Assembly (NCBI GenBank): GCA_963728395.1
Contig: CAVSJJ010000003.1
Span: 496,001-560,000 of the forward strand
Direction: 5' to 3'
Source: CAVSJJ01 sp963728395
Lineage (GTDB): Bacteria; Actinomycetota; Actinomycetes; Actinomycetales; Dermatophilaceae
DNA length: 64,000 bases
The notes below the pieces were generated by a model, which was not told where the DNA came from, searched no databases, and saw nothing but the letters and a program-made list of their open reading frames with translations. This document shows, piece after piece, positions 17,223 through 25,386 of the stretch. Position 1 is the stretch's first letter, and each line of letters opens with the position of its first letter. The position numbers and the translations under genes are program-made.

Positions 17223-17532
17223 GGCGACTCGGCGTGATGCTCCGAATCTCACGGAAACTTCTCACTCGTCCCCGACCGCATCACCGGCCTGTCTCGCCCG
17301 GGTCTCCCCGCGCGATGAACGAGCGTCCTTCTTCCGATCCCTCGACCACCGAGGTGATCGAGTAGGTAAGTTCTACTCCTCGATCCGCCTGCGCCGCAAC
17401 GGCTTTGGCCGACATTCTCGAAAGAATTCTCGGGCTTGGCGTGTCGTCGGCGTGTCGCGGTACGCCTGTGACGTGAGCGTCTGGCGGGCACCGTGAGAGC
17501 GAACTCGTCCCACCCCCGGAGCCGGGAGGCGC
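17223..17532. other. Intergenic stretch downstream of thrS, no gene seen
   Basis: 310 bp between the hairpin and the thrS stop. It is less GC-rich than its surroundings and contains an imperfect inverted repeat near 17357-17386 (GATCGAGTAG facing CTACTCCTCGATC, one bulged base) that could end thrS transcription. Short open frames on either strand lack ribosome sites and recognisable sequence. A small RNA cannot be excluded. Confidence 0.5.
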
Positions 17533-19518
17533 TCAGACCTGGATGCGGCCCTCGATCGCGGTGACGACCTCGGCGATCGCCTCGGGCACCGGGACGCCGT
17601 TCTTCTGCGAGCCGTCGCGGTAGCGGAACGACACCGCACCGGCGCAGCGGTCGTCCTCACCGGCGATGAGGACGAACGGCACCTTCGCCTTGCTCGCATT
17701 GCGGATCTTCTTCGGGAACCGGTCGTCGGACGCATCGAGCTCGACCCGGACCCCCGCCGCCGTCATCTGGTCCAGGACGCCTCGGAGGTAGTCGTTGTAC
17801 TCGTCGGCGACGGGCACGCCGAGCACCTGGACCGGCGACAGCCAGGGCGGGAAGGCGCCGGCATAGTGCTCGACGAGCACGCCCATGAACCGCTCGATCG
17901 ACCCGAACTTCGCCGAGTGGATCATGACCGGCTGCCGACGCGAGCCGTCGGCGGCCTGGTACTCGAGCCCGAAGCCGGCCGGCTGGTTGAAGTCGTACTG
18001 GATCGTCGACATCTGCCAGGTCCGGCCGATCGCGTCGCGCGCCTGGACCGAGATCTTCGGCCCGTAGAACGCCGCGCCGCCCGGGTCCGGCACGAGATCG
18101 AGGCCGGACTCCTCCGCCACGTCGGCGAGGATCTGGGTCGCGACCGCCCACTGCTCGTCGGACCCGATGAACTTGTCCTTCTTGTCCCCGTCCTCGTCCC
18201 GGGTCGACAGCTCGAGGTAGAAGTCGTCGAGCCCGAAGTCCCGCAGCAGCGACAGGACGAAGCCGAGCAGGTGCTTGATCTCGTCCGGCGCCTGCTCCGG
18301 GGTGACGTAGGAGTGGGAGTCGTCCATCTCGAGGCCACGGACCCTGGTGAGGCCGTGGACGACGCCGGACTTCTCGTAGCGGTACACCGACCCGAACTCG
18401 AACAGCCGCATCGGCAGGTCGCGGTAGCTGCGACCCCGCGAGCGGTAGATGAGGTTGTGCATGGGGCAGTTCATCGCCTTGAGGTAGTACGCGCTGCCCT
18501 CGAGCTCCATCGGCGGGAACATCGTGTCGGCGTAGTACGGCAGGTGCCCGGAGGTGTGGAACAGCCCCTCCTTCGTGATGTGCGGAGTGCCGACGTAGAG
18601 GAAGCCCTCCTCGATGTGCCGCTGCCGGGCGTAGTCCTCCATGACCCGTTTGAGCACCCCACCCTTGGGGTGGAACACGGGCAGCCCGGAGCCGAGCTCG
18701 TCGGGGAAGGAGTAGAGGTCGAGCTCGGTGCCGAGCCGCCGGTGGTCGCGGCGCTCGGCCTCGGCCAGCCGCTCGAGGTAGGCCTTGAGGTCGTCCTTGG
18801 AGGCCCAGGCGGTCCCGTAGACCCGCTGCAGCTGGGGGTTGTTCTCCGAGCCGCGCCAGTATGCCGCGGCGCTGCGCATGAGCTTGAACGCGTTGCCGAG
18901 GACCTTGGTCGATGGCACGTGCGGGCCTCGACACAGGTCGCCCCAGGCCCGCGAGCCGTCGCGCCGCACGTTGTCGTAGATGGTCAGCTGGGCGCCGCCG
19001 ACCTCGACGCTCGCGCCTTCGGCGGCGTCCTCGCTCGACCCGCCCTTGAGGCCGATGAGCTCGCACTTGTACGGCTCGTCGGACAGCTCGGCGAGGGCGT
19101 CGGCGTCGGAGACCTCGCGGCGGTGGAAGGTCTGGCCCTCGTTGACGATGCGCTGCATGACCTTCTCGAGGGCCTTGAGATCCTCGGGGGTGAACGGGAT
19201 CTCGACGTCGAAGTCGTAGTAGAAGCCGTCGCGGACCGGCGGGCCGATGCCGAGCCGGGCCGCCGGGTTGATCTCCTGGACGGCCTGGGCGAGGACGTGG
19301 GCGGCGCTGTGTCGCAGGACGTAGAGCCCGTCCTCCTCCGCCGCGGTCACCGGCTCGACGACGTCCCCGTCGGCGAGGATGTGGGCAAGGTCGCGCAGCT
19401 CGCCGTTGACCCGGGCCACGAGCACCGCACGGTCGTCACCGAACAGGTCCGCCGCCGTCGTCTGCTCCGGCACCGATCGCTCGCTTCCGGCGACGTGGAC
19501 GGTGATCTGGGCGGACAT
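17533..19518 (-). CDS. thrS: Threonine-tRNA ligase
   Basis: Class II synthetase charging tRNA-Thr. 661 residues: N-terminal TGS domain (1-60), editing domain with HSAAHVLAQAV and HRREV zinc/hydrolysis histidines, and catalytic core with motif 2 YRYEKSGVVHGLTRVRGLEMDD. The zinc-site residues MNCPMHN and the C-terminal MIHSAKFGSIERF, followed by the anticodon-binding domain, complete it. Full length. It neighbours the HIT gene as in M. tuberculosis (Rv2614c-Rv2613c), apart from the AraC-VOC insertion. GGTATGCC occurs in its leader at 19551. Confidence 0.97.
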   Translation of the reverse strand: MSAQITVHVAGSERSVPEQTTAADLFGDDRAVLVARVNGELRDLAHILADGDVVEPVTAAEEDGLYVLRHSAAHVLAQAVQEINPAARLGIGPPVRDGFYYDFDVEIPFTPEDLKALEKVMQRIVNEGQTFHRREVSDADALAELSDEPYKCELIGLKGGSSEDAAEGASVEVGGAQLTIYDNVRRDGSRAWGDLCRGPHVPSTKVLGNAFKLMRSAAAYWRGSENNPQLQRVYGTAWASKDDLKAYLERLAEAERRDHRRLGTELDLYSFPDELGSGLPVFHPKGGVLKRVMEDYARQRHIEEGFLYVGTPHITKEGLFHTSGHLPYYADTMFPPMELEGSAYYLKAMNCPMHNLIYRSRGRSYRDLPMRLFEFGSVYRYEKSGVVHGLTRVRGLEMDDSHSYVTPEQAPDEIKHLLGFVLSLLRDFGLDDFYLELSTRDEDGDKKDKFIGSDEQWAVATQILADVAEESGLDLVPDPGGAAFYGPKISVQARDAIGRTWQMSTIQYDFNQPAGFGLEYQAADGSRRQPVMIHSAKFGSIERFMGVLVEHYAGAFPPWLSPVQVLGVPVADEYNDYLRGVLDQMTAAGVRVELDASDDRFPKKIRNASKAKVPFVLIAGEDDRCAGAVSFRYRDGSQKNGVPVPEAIAEVVTAIEGRIQV

Positions 19519-19673
19519 GGCCGATGCTCCTCGGTGACGGTGATGCGGAAGGTATGCCGCCCCGGTGGCCGGCGCGGCGGGGGCAAGCCTATCGGGGCGA
19601 TGCGGGAGCGGTCGCGCCCGTATCGAGCGCCGATCGACCGGCCGGCCCCGGCCACCGGAGAGCCCGGCGCTCC

Positions 19674-20552
19674 TCAGCCCGCAGCCAGCAGCCGGACGAG
19701 CAGGTGGGAGCGGCCGGTGTGGCGCATCGAACGGAGCCCGGCGACGCTGCCCTGCGCGTCATCGGAGCGGACGAGGGCGACCCGGCTCGGCAGGAACACC
19801 GGCGAGGTGAACCACACGTGGCTGCGGGACGGGCCGAGGGCCGGGCGACCGAGGGCCGCCAGAACCCTGGCGTAGGTCCACATGCCGTGGACGATGTGCC
19901 GCGGGAACCCCATCACCCGGGCTGTCAGCGGGTGCAGGTGGATGGGGTTGACGTCGCCCGAGACGGCGGCATACGCCCGGCCGAGGTCCGACTCCAGGGG
20001 CCAGACGGCCACCGGCTCACCGGGCGGCATCTCAGGCGGGGCCGTTCCGCGTGAGGCGCCCTCGTCGCCGGTGCCCCGGCTGAGGTAGACACTGCGGCCC
20101 TCCCACACCCGCTCCCCCACCGAGTCGACCTCGGTGACAAGGTCGACGACCCGCCCCCGGGGGTGGGCGCGCAGGTTCTCCGCGCGCACGGTGACGGTGA
20201 GCGGGTCGGCCGCCGTGAGGCGGCGGTGGACCACGATGTCGTTCTCGAGGTGGACCATGCCCGCCAGCGCGAGCGGGAAGTCCCCGCGCGCCATGAGCGA
20301 GGCCTGGAGCGGGAAGCCGAGGACGTGCGGGAACGTGGGTGGGAGGGCGTCGGCCACGTCGAAGCCGCAGAGCCGCTGGTACGCCGTGAGGCGTTCCCGC
20401 TCCACGGCGAGGCCCTCGATGCGCAGCGCCCGGTCGGGCAGGACGGCGCTGCTCGAGCCACGGCCGGTGACGACGGCCCGGGCGAACACGCCGGCCAGTC
20501 CGGGCAGGGAGGTCACCGTCTCGACGGACGGTGCCGTGTCGGCGTCGGCCAT
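19674..20552 (-). CDS. MaoC-like (R)-specific hydratase/dehydratase, HtdX-like
   Basis: 292 residues of double hot-dog type. The hydratase-2 motif is visible in the C-terminal half: YAAVSGDVNPIHLHPLTARVMG with catalytic Asp and His, followed by HIVHGMWTYARVLAAL. It would interconvert 3-hydroxyacyl and trans-2-enoyl thioesters. It overlaps the FabG4-like gene by ATGA and lies with a thiolase and TetR regulator. The trio equals Rv0241c-Rv0242c-Rv0243 (htdX, fabG4, fadA2) of M. tuberculosis, which supports a role in long-chain acyl elongation or beta-oxidation. Confidence 0.9.
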   Translation of the reverse strand: MADADTAPSVETVTSLPGLAGVFARAVVTGRGSSSAVLPDRALRIEGLAVERERLTAYQRLCGFDVADALPPTFPHVLGFPLQASLMARGDFPLALAGMVHLENDIVVHRRLTAADPLTVTVRAENLRAHPRGRVVDLVTEVDSVGERVWEGRSVYLSRGTGDEGASRGTAPPEMPPGEPVAVWPLESDLGRAYAAVSGDVNPIHLHPLTARVMGFPRHIVHGMWTYARVLAALGRPALGPSRSHVWFTSPVFLPSRVALVRSDDAQGSVAGLRSMRHTGRSHLLVRLLAAG

Positions 20553-21904
20553 CAGGCCCCCAGCAGGCTCTGGCCGCAGACCCGGACGACGTTGCCGGTC
20601 ACCGCGCCGGCCTCGTCGGCGCCGAAGAACGCGATCGTCTCGGCGACGTCGAGCGGAAGGCCCCCCTGCGAGAGGCTGTTGAGCCGGCGGCCGACCTCAC
20701 GGGTGGCGAGCGGGATGCGGGCGGTCATCTCGGTCTCGATGAACCCGGGGGCCACGGCGTTGATGGTGATGCCGCGGGCGGCCAGGTCGGCGTCCGCGGC
20801 GTAGGCGTCGACGAGACCGATCACCCCGGCCTTGGACGCCGCGTAGTTCGTCTGGCCCCGGTTGCCGGCGATCCCGGCGATCGACGACACGAGAACGACG
20901 TGGCCGCCGTCGCGCAGCCCACCCTCGGCGAGGATCGACTCGTTCATCGCGAGGATGGAGCCGAGGTTGACGTCGATGACGCTCGCCCAGCGGTCCTCGG
21001 CCATGTTGGCGAGGAGCTTGTCGCGGGTGATCCCCGCGTTGTGGACGACGATGTCGAGGCCGTGGTGCCGCGCCCAGGAGTGCTCGACGATCCGCGCCCC
21101 GGCGTCGGGGGCGGTCACGTCGAGCTGCAGCGCCGTGCCACCGACCTCGTTGGCGACGGCGGCGAGGCCGGCACCAGCCGCGGGCATGTCGACGCACACG
21201 AGCGTGGCGCCGTCACGGGCCAGGCTGCGGGCGATCGCCGCTCCGATCCCGCGAGCCGCGCCGGTGACGACGGCGACCTTGCCGGCGAGCGGTCGAGTTG
21301 GGTCGACATCGCCGGGGGCCTCGTGGGCGGCGGCACCGACGTGGACCACCTGACCGGAGACGAATGCCGAGCGGCCGGACAGCAGGAACTCGACGGTTCC
21401 CTCCGCCTCGGCCTCGGCGCCGTCGTCGACGAGGACGAGGTTGGCGGTGCCGCCGCGGCGCAGCTCCTTGCCGACCGAGCGGGTGACCCCCTCGAGCGCC
21501 CGGCGGGCCGCCCGCTGTGCGGGGTCGGCCGCCAACGCGGGGGTGCGGCCGATGACGACGACGCGGGCGCTGGGGCCGAGCCGCCGCAGCACCGGGGCGA
21601 CCGTCGCGCGAAGGGACTCAAGGTCGGCCGGGTTCCGCGCCTCGGTGAGGTCGGCAACGACCCCGGCGAGCCTGCCGTCCGCGGGCGGCTCCTCGACGAG
21701 CTCCACCCCCCGTGCCGCGAGGCCGTCACGCAGCGCCGTGAGCGCCGGCGTCGAGCCGTGGCCGCCGATGACGACGGGGCCGTCGATGAGCGGGGCGTCC
21801 GCGGCATACCGGCGCAGCCGCTCGGGCCGGGGCAGGCCGAGGGCGGACGCGACCCGCGCGCCGAGGCCACTGTGGACGAGGCCGCCATAGACGTCCTTCG
21901 GCAT
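20552..21904 (-). CDS. fabG: High-molecular-weight 3-oxoacyl thioester reductase, FabG4-like
   Basis: 450 residues from ATG 21904 (MPKDVYGGLVHSGLGARVAS). The N-terminal half is a degenerate Rossmann domain. The C-terminal half is a classical short-chain dehydrogenase with VAVVTGAARGIGAAIA (nucleotide loop), the NAG sequence VVHNAGITRDKLL, VLVSSIAGIAGNRGQTNYAASKAG (Ser-Tyr-Lys triad), and the GFIETEM end. This two-domain layout marks FabG4 rather than ordinary 245-residue FabG. It sits between a MaoC hydratase and a thiolase, one base apart from the latter. Confidence 0.92.
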   Translation of the reverse strand: MPKDVYGGLVHSGLGARVASALGLPRPERLRRYAADAPLIDGPVVIGGHGSTPALTALRDGLAARGVELVEEPPADGRLAGVVADLTEARNPADLESLRATVAPVLRRLGPSARVVVIGRTPALAADPAQRAARRALEGVTRSVGKELRRGGTANLVLVDDGAEAEAEGTVEFLLSGRSAFVSGQVVHVGAAAHEAPGDVDPTRPLAGKVAVVTGAARGIGAAIARSLARDGATLVCVDMPAAGAGLAAVANEVGGTALQLDVTAPDAGARIVEHSWARHHGLDIVVHNAGITRDKLLANMAEDRWASVIDVNLGSILAMNESILAEGGLRDGGHVVLVSSIAGIAGNRGQTNYAASKAGVIGLVDAYAADADLAARGITINAVAPGFIETEMTARIPLATREVGRRLNSLSQGGLPLDVAETIAFFGADEAGAVTGNVVRVCGQSLLGA

Positions 21905-21905
21905 C

Positions 21906-23195
21906 TCAGGCCCCCTCGAGGATGGCCACGACACCCTGGCCGCCCGCCGCACAGATCGAGACCAGCCCGCGCGAGCCGGGGCCCCGCTCGTGCAGGATCT
22001 TGGCGAGTGTCGCGACGATCCGGCCACCGGTCGCGGCGAACGGGTGCCCCGCCGCGAGGGAGGAGCCGTGGATGTTGAGCCGGTCGCTGTCGACCGTGCC
22101 GAGGGGGCCGTCGAGGCCGAGCCGGTCCCGGCAGAACTCCTCGTCCTGCCAGGCCGCGAGCGTCGTGACCACCGTCGCCGCGAACGCCTCGTGGATCTCC
22201 ACGACGTCGAAGTCGGCGAGGGTGAGGCCCTGACGGGCCAGGAGCCGGGGCACGGCGTAGACCGGCGCCATGAGCAGCCCCTCGTGGCCGGTGACGTAGT
22301 CGACCGCCGCGGTCTCGGCGTCGACGAACCACGCGAGCGGCTCGATCCCGTGCTCGTCGGCCCACTCCTGGCTGCCGAGGAGGACGGCCGAGGCGCCGTC
22401 GGACAGGGGGGTCGAGTTGCCGGCCGTCATCGTGGCCCCCTCGCCCCTGCCGAAGACCGGCTTGAGCGAGGCGAGCTTGTCCATCGTCGAGTCGGGACGC
22501 AGGTTCTGGTCGCGGGTGAGCCCGAGGTAGGGCGTCATGAGGTCGTCGAAGAAGCCCGCCTCGTATGCCGCGGCGAGCCGCTGATGGCTGCGCAGCGCGA
22601 CCTCGTCCTGGGCCTCGCGGGAGATGTTCCACCGCTTCGCCGTCTGGGCCATGTGCTCGCCCATCGACAGCCCGGTGCGCGGCTCCGAGGCCTGCGGCGT
22701 CTCGACGCCGATGTGGCCGGGGCGGACGCCGGTGAAGGCGCCGAGCTTCTGGTGCAGGGTCCTGCCCCGGTTCGCGCGCAGCAGGGTGCGGCGCATCGGC
22801 TCGGTCACCGTGATCGGGGCGTCGGACGCGGTGTCGGCACCGCCGGCCACGCCGGACTCGACCTGGCCCAGGGCGATCTTGTTGGCGACGAGCACCGCCG
22901 CCTCGAGGCCCGTCCCGCACGCCTGCTGGACGTCGTAGGCGGGCGTGTGCGGGCTGAGCGAGGAGCCGAGGACGGACTCCCGGGCCAGGTTGAAGTCGCG
23001 GCTGTGCTTGATGACGGCCCCGGCGGCGACCTCGCCGAGCCGCTCGCCGGCCAGCCCGAACCGGGCGACCAGACCCTCGAGCGTGGCGGTGAGCATGTCC
23101 TGGTTCGAGGCCTCGGCATAGGGACCGAACTGGCGGGCGAACGGGATGCGGTTGCCACCGAGAACGGCGGCGCGGCGGGGGGTGGTGGCGGCCAC
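21906..23195 (-). CDS. Acetyl-CoA C-acyltransferase (thiolase), FadA2/FadI-like
   Basis: 429 residues from GTG 23195 (VAATTPRRAAVLGGNRIPFARQFG), with AGGAG just upstream. The nucleophile cysteine lies in DVQQACGTGLEAAV (about residue 90). The acid/base residues lie in VEIHEAFAA and NIHGSSLAAGHPFAATGGRI, and in the late cysteine SICAAGGQG. Catalyses thiolytic cleavage or its reversal on 3-ketoacyl-CoA. First gene of the thiolase-fabG-maoC operon, transcribed away from the TetR gene across a strong operator. Confidence 0.93.
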   Translation of the reverse strand: MAATTPRRAAVLGGNRIPFARQFGPYAEASNQDMLTATLEGLVARFGLAGERLGEVAAGAVIKHSRDFNLARESVLGSSLSPHTPAYDVQQACGTGLEAAVLVANKIALGQVESGVAGGADTASDAPITVTEPMRRTLLRANRGRTLHQKLGAFTGVRPGHIGVETPQASEPRTGLSMGEHMAQTAKRWNISREAQDEVALRSHQRLAAAYEAGFFDDLMTPYLGLTRDQNLRPDSTMDKLASLKPVFGRGEGATMTAGNSTPLSDGASAVLLGSQEWADEHGIEPLAWFVDAETAAVDYVTGHEGLLMAPVYAVPRLLARQGLTLADFDVVEIHEAFAATVVTTLAAWQDEEFCRDRLGLDGPLGTVDSDRLNIHGSSLAAGHPFAATGGRIVATLAKILHERGPGSRGLVSICAAGGQGVVAILEGA

Positions 23196-23232
23196 GAGAT
23201 GCTCCTGACGTCGGCGGCAGATACCCGGTACG

Positions 23233-23267
23233 GACGGTAGCAGGTACTGCACGTACCTGCTACCGTC
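23233..23267. promoter_or_regulatory. Operator-like inverted repeat between thiolase operon and tetR
   Basis: Arms of 15 bases, 23233-23247 and 23253-23267, around TGCAC. The left arm is GACGGTAGCAGGTAC. Perfect symmetry, and the position is eight bases before the tetR GTG start in the divergent spacer. Size and place are those of a TetR-family operator repressing both directions. The -35/-10 elements of either promoter are not obvious in the GC-rich surroundings. Confidence 0.8.
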
Positions 23268-23274
23268 GGGCGTC

Positions 23275-24018
23275 GTGGCTCCCTCGCGTCCTCCGCGTCG
23301 GCCCTCGCCGCCGGCCGACCCCGACGCTCTCGGCGTCCTCGCCGGCGGTGCGCCGGCCGGCGTCGACGGGCGGACCGCGCGGTGGCAGGGGCATCGGGCC
23401 AGTCGGCGGCGCGAGCTCGTCGACGCCGCGCTGCGAGCCATCCGGCGGCACGGGGCCGGGGTGGGGATGGACGAGATCGCGACGACCGCCGCAACGTCGA
23501 AGACCGTCTACTACCGGCACTTCACCGACCGGGCCGGGCTGTACGAGGCCGTGGCGGCCCGGGTCGACGAGCTCATCCTCCGCGACGTCCGCCAGGCCCT
23601 CGGTGGCGAGGCGGAGGCGGCCGCCGGGGCCGCGGCATACGCCGGTGACCCGCGCAGCGTCCTCGCCGCCGCGGTCGACGCCTACCTGCGGCTCGTCGAG
23701 CGCGACCCGGAGGTCTATCGCTTCGTCGTCACCGCGCCGCTGCTCGCCGGCGGCCGGGTGCAGGTCCGCAGCACCGCGGCGGCGGACATCTCTCGCCGGG
23801 TGGCCGACCAGATCGGGGCCGTCATCGAGGGTGCCCTGACCGAGCGTGGCGCCGACCCGGCGCCGGCTCTGACCTGGGGGCACGCCGTCGTCGGCATGGT
23901 CCGGGCCGTGGCCGACGAGTGGCTCGCGGCCGAGCCGGAGGCGCGGCCGTCGCGGGAGTCCCTCGGCGCCGGCCTCACCGCCCTCATCTGGGGTGGCCTC
24001 GCCTCCGCCCTCGCCTGA
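23275..24018 (+). CDS. TetR-family transcriptional regulator
   Basis: 247 residues from GTG 23275. A 30-residue Pro/Ala-rich extension precedes the TetR DNA-binding domain (RRRELVDAALRAIRRHGAGV ... DEIATTAATSKTVYYRHFTD, residues about 45-92). An all-helical ligand domain follows. Divergent from the thiolase-fabG-maoC operon with a 15-bp-arm palindrome in between, so it probably represses that operon and itself, with an acyl-CoA-like ligand as the natural guess. An alternative later start cannot be ruled out. Confidence 0.9.
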   Translation: MAPSRPPRRPSPPADPDALGVLAGGAPAGVDGRTARWQGHRASRRRELVDAALRAIRRHGAGVGMDEIATTAATSKTVYYRHFTDRAGLYEAVAARVDELILRDVRQALGGEAEAAAGAAAYAGDPRSVLAAAVDAYLRLVERDPEVYRFVVTAPLLAGGRVQVRSTAAADISRRVADQIGAVIEGALTERGADPAPALTWGHAVVGMVRAVADEWLAAEPEARPSRESLGAGLTALIWGGLASALA

Positions 24019-24051
24019 CGTCGGCCGGCGGGCGTGCAGGCACGCGGGTCC

Positions 24052-25386
24052 CTAGGCGGCCCACCAGGGCCGCAGCTGGAGGCCGGAGCGGCCATCGGGG
24101 TGCGGCTTGACCGCGAGGACCTGGTGCAGCTGGATCTCGTTGCGCTCGAAGCCGAGGCGCGACCCCGCCATGTACAGGCCCCACACCCGCGCGGTTCCCT
24201 CGCCGACCTCGGCGACCGCCTCGTCCCAGTTCTCCTCGAGGTTGACGCACCACTCACCCAGGGTGAGGGCGTAGTGCTCGCGGAGGTTCTCCTCGTGCAT
24301 GACCTCGAGCCCGACGTCCTGGATCTCGGTGATGATCCGTCCCGAGCCGGTCAGCTCGCCGTCCGGGAAGACGTAGCGGTCGATGAACGCTCCGGTGTTC
24401 TGCGGCCGGTTGTCGGGCCGGGTGATGCAGTGGTTGAGCAACAGGCCGCCGTCGCGCAGCTTGTCGCGCATCCACGCGAAGTAGGCGGGGTAGTTCGCGA
24501 CCCCGATGTGCTCGGTCAGCCCGATGGAGGACACCGCATCGAAGCCGCCCTCGGCAAGGTCGCGGTAGTCGGCGTGGCGGACCTCCGCGAGGTCGGCGAG
24601 ACCCTCGTCGCGGATCGCCTTCTGCGCCCACTCGGCCTGCTGCTCGGACAGGGTGACCCCGAGGGCCTTGACGCCGCGGCGCGCGGCATACCGGACCATG
24701 CCGCCCCACCCGCAGCCGATGTCGAGCAACCGGTAGCCGGCCGAGAGGGCGAGCTTGTCGAAGACGAGCCGGTACTTGTTCTCCTGGGCCTCCTCGAGCG
24801 TCGCCGACGCCTGCGGGTATGCCGCGCACGTGTACGTCATCGAGGGCCCGAGGACGAGCTCGTAGAACCGGTTGGACACGTCGTAGTGGTGATGGATGGC
24901 GTCGGCGTCGCGGCCCTTGGAGTGGCGCAGTCCCTCGGCGACCCGGCGCCACCGGGGCATGGTCTCCTGCGGCGGCGGGGGCGGCGGGGTGAGGCCGGTG
25001 CGGCCGAGAGCCCGGGCGATGTCGATGGCCGTGCGGGCCGACGGGCGGCGGAAGGAGAGGTTGCCGAGCGCGACGAGCGCGTCATAGGGGTTGCCGGGGT
25101 GCACACCCTCGACGTGCAGGTCGCCGGAGACGTACGCGCGCGCCAGGCCGAGGTCGCCGGGCGCGGTGGCGATGAAGGCGAGGCCGCGGGGAGTGGCCAC
25201 GTGGACCGAGAGCGGCGCCTCGACCGCGCCGGTGGCCGAGCCGTCGTATGCCGTCAACCGCACCGGCAGCGGGGCCTGGGTCACGGCCTCGACGACCTGG
25301 GCGATCGTCATCGTTCCCTGGGCGCCCGGGGTGGACGAGCTCGTCGTCGGCCGGCTGGCCGTCGAGCGGTCATCGAGAGTGGTCAT
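24052..25386 (-). CDS. tmsB: SAM-dependent fatty acyl methyltransferase, TmsB/BfaB type (cyclopropane synthase family)
   Basis: Methylates the double bond of oleoyl chains in phospholipids; with TmsA this gives 10-methylstearate (tuberculostearate type). 444 residues. The SAM-binding motif LLDIGCGWGGMVRYA (about residues 220-235) follows the family signature YDVSNRFYELVLGPSMTYTC (the substrate loop). Later come SIGLTEHIG and the C-terminal LGEWCVNLEENWDEA. It overlaps the upstream FAD-dependent partner by ATGA. This pairing separates it from plain cyclopropane fatty acid synthase. Confidence 0.85.
   Translation of the reverse strand: MTTLDDRSTASRPTTSSSTPGAQGTMTIAQVVEAVTQAPLPVRLTAYDGSATGAVEAPLSVHVATPRGLAFIATAPGDLGLARAYVSGDLHVEGVHPGNPYDALVALGNLSFRRPSARTAIDIARALGRTGLTPPPPPPQETMPRWRRVAEGLRHSKGRDADAIHHHYDVSNRFYELVLGPSMTYTCAAYPQASATLEEAQENKYRLVFDKLALSAGYRLLDIGCGWGGMVRYAARRGVKALGVTLSEQQAEWAQKAIRDEGLADLAEVRHADYRDLAEGGFDAVSSIGLTEHIGVANYPAYFAWMRDKLRDGGLLLNHCITRPDNRPQNTGAFIDRYVFPDGELTGSGRIITEIQDVGLEVMHEENLREHYALTLGEWCVNLEENWDEAVAEVGEGTARVWGLYMAGSRLGFERNEIQLHQVLAVKPHPDGRSGLQLRPWWAA

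Noticed and set aside
19519..19673. T-box or other riboswitch in the thrS leader
   Set aside because: The 155-bp spacer shows no specifier loop, antiterminator or conserved T-box sequence that I can recognise.
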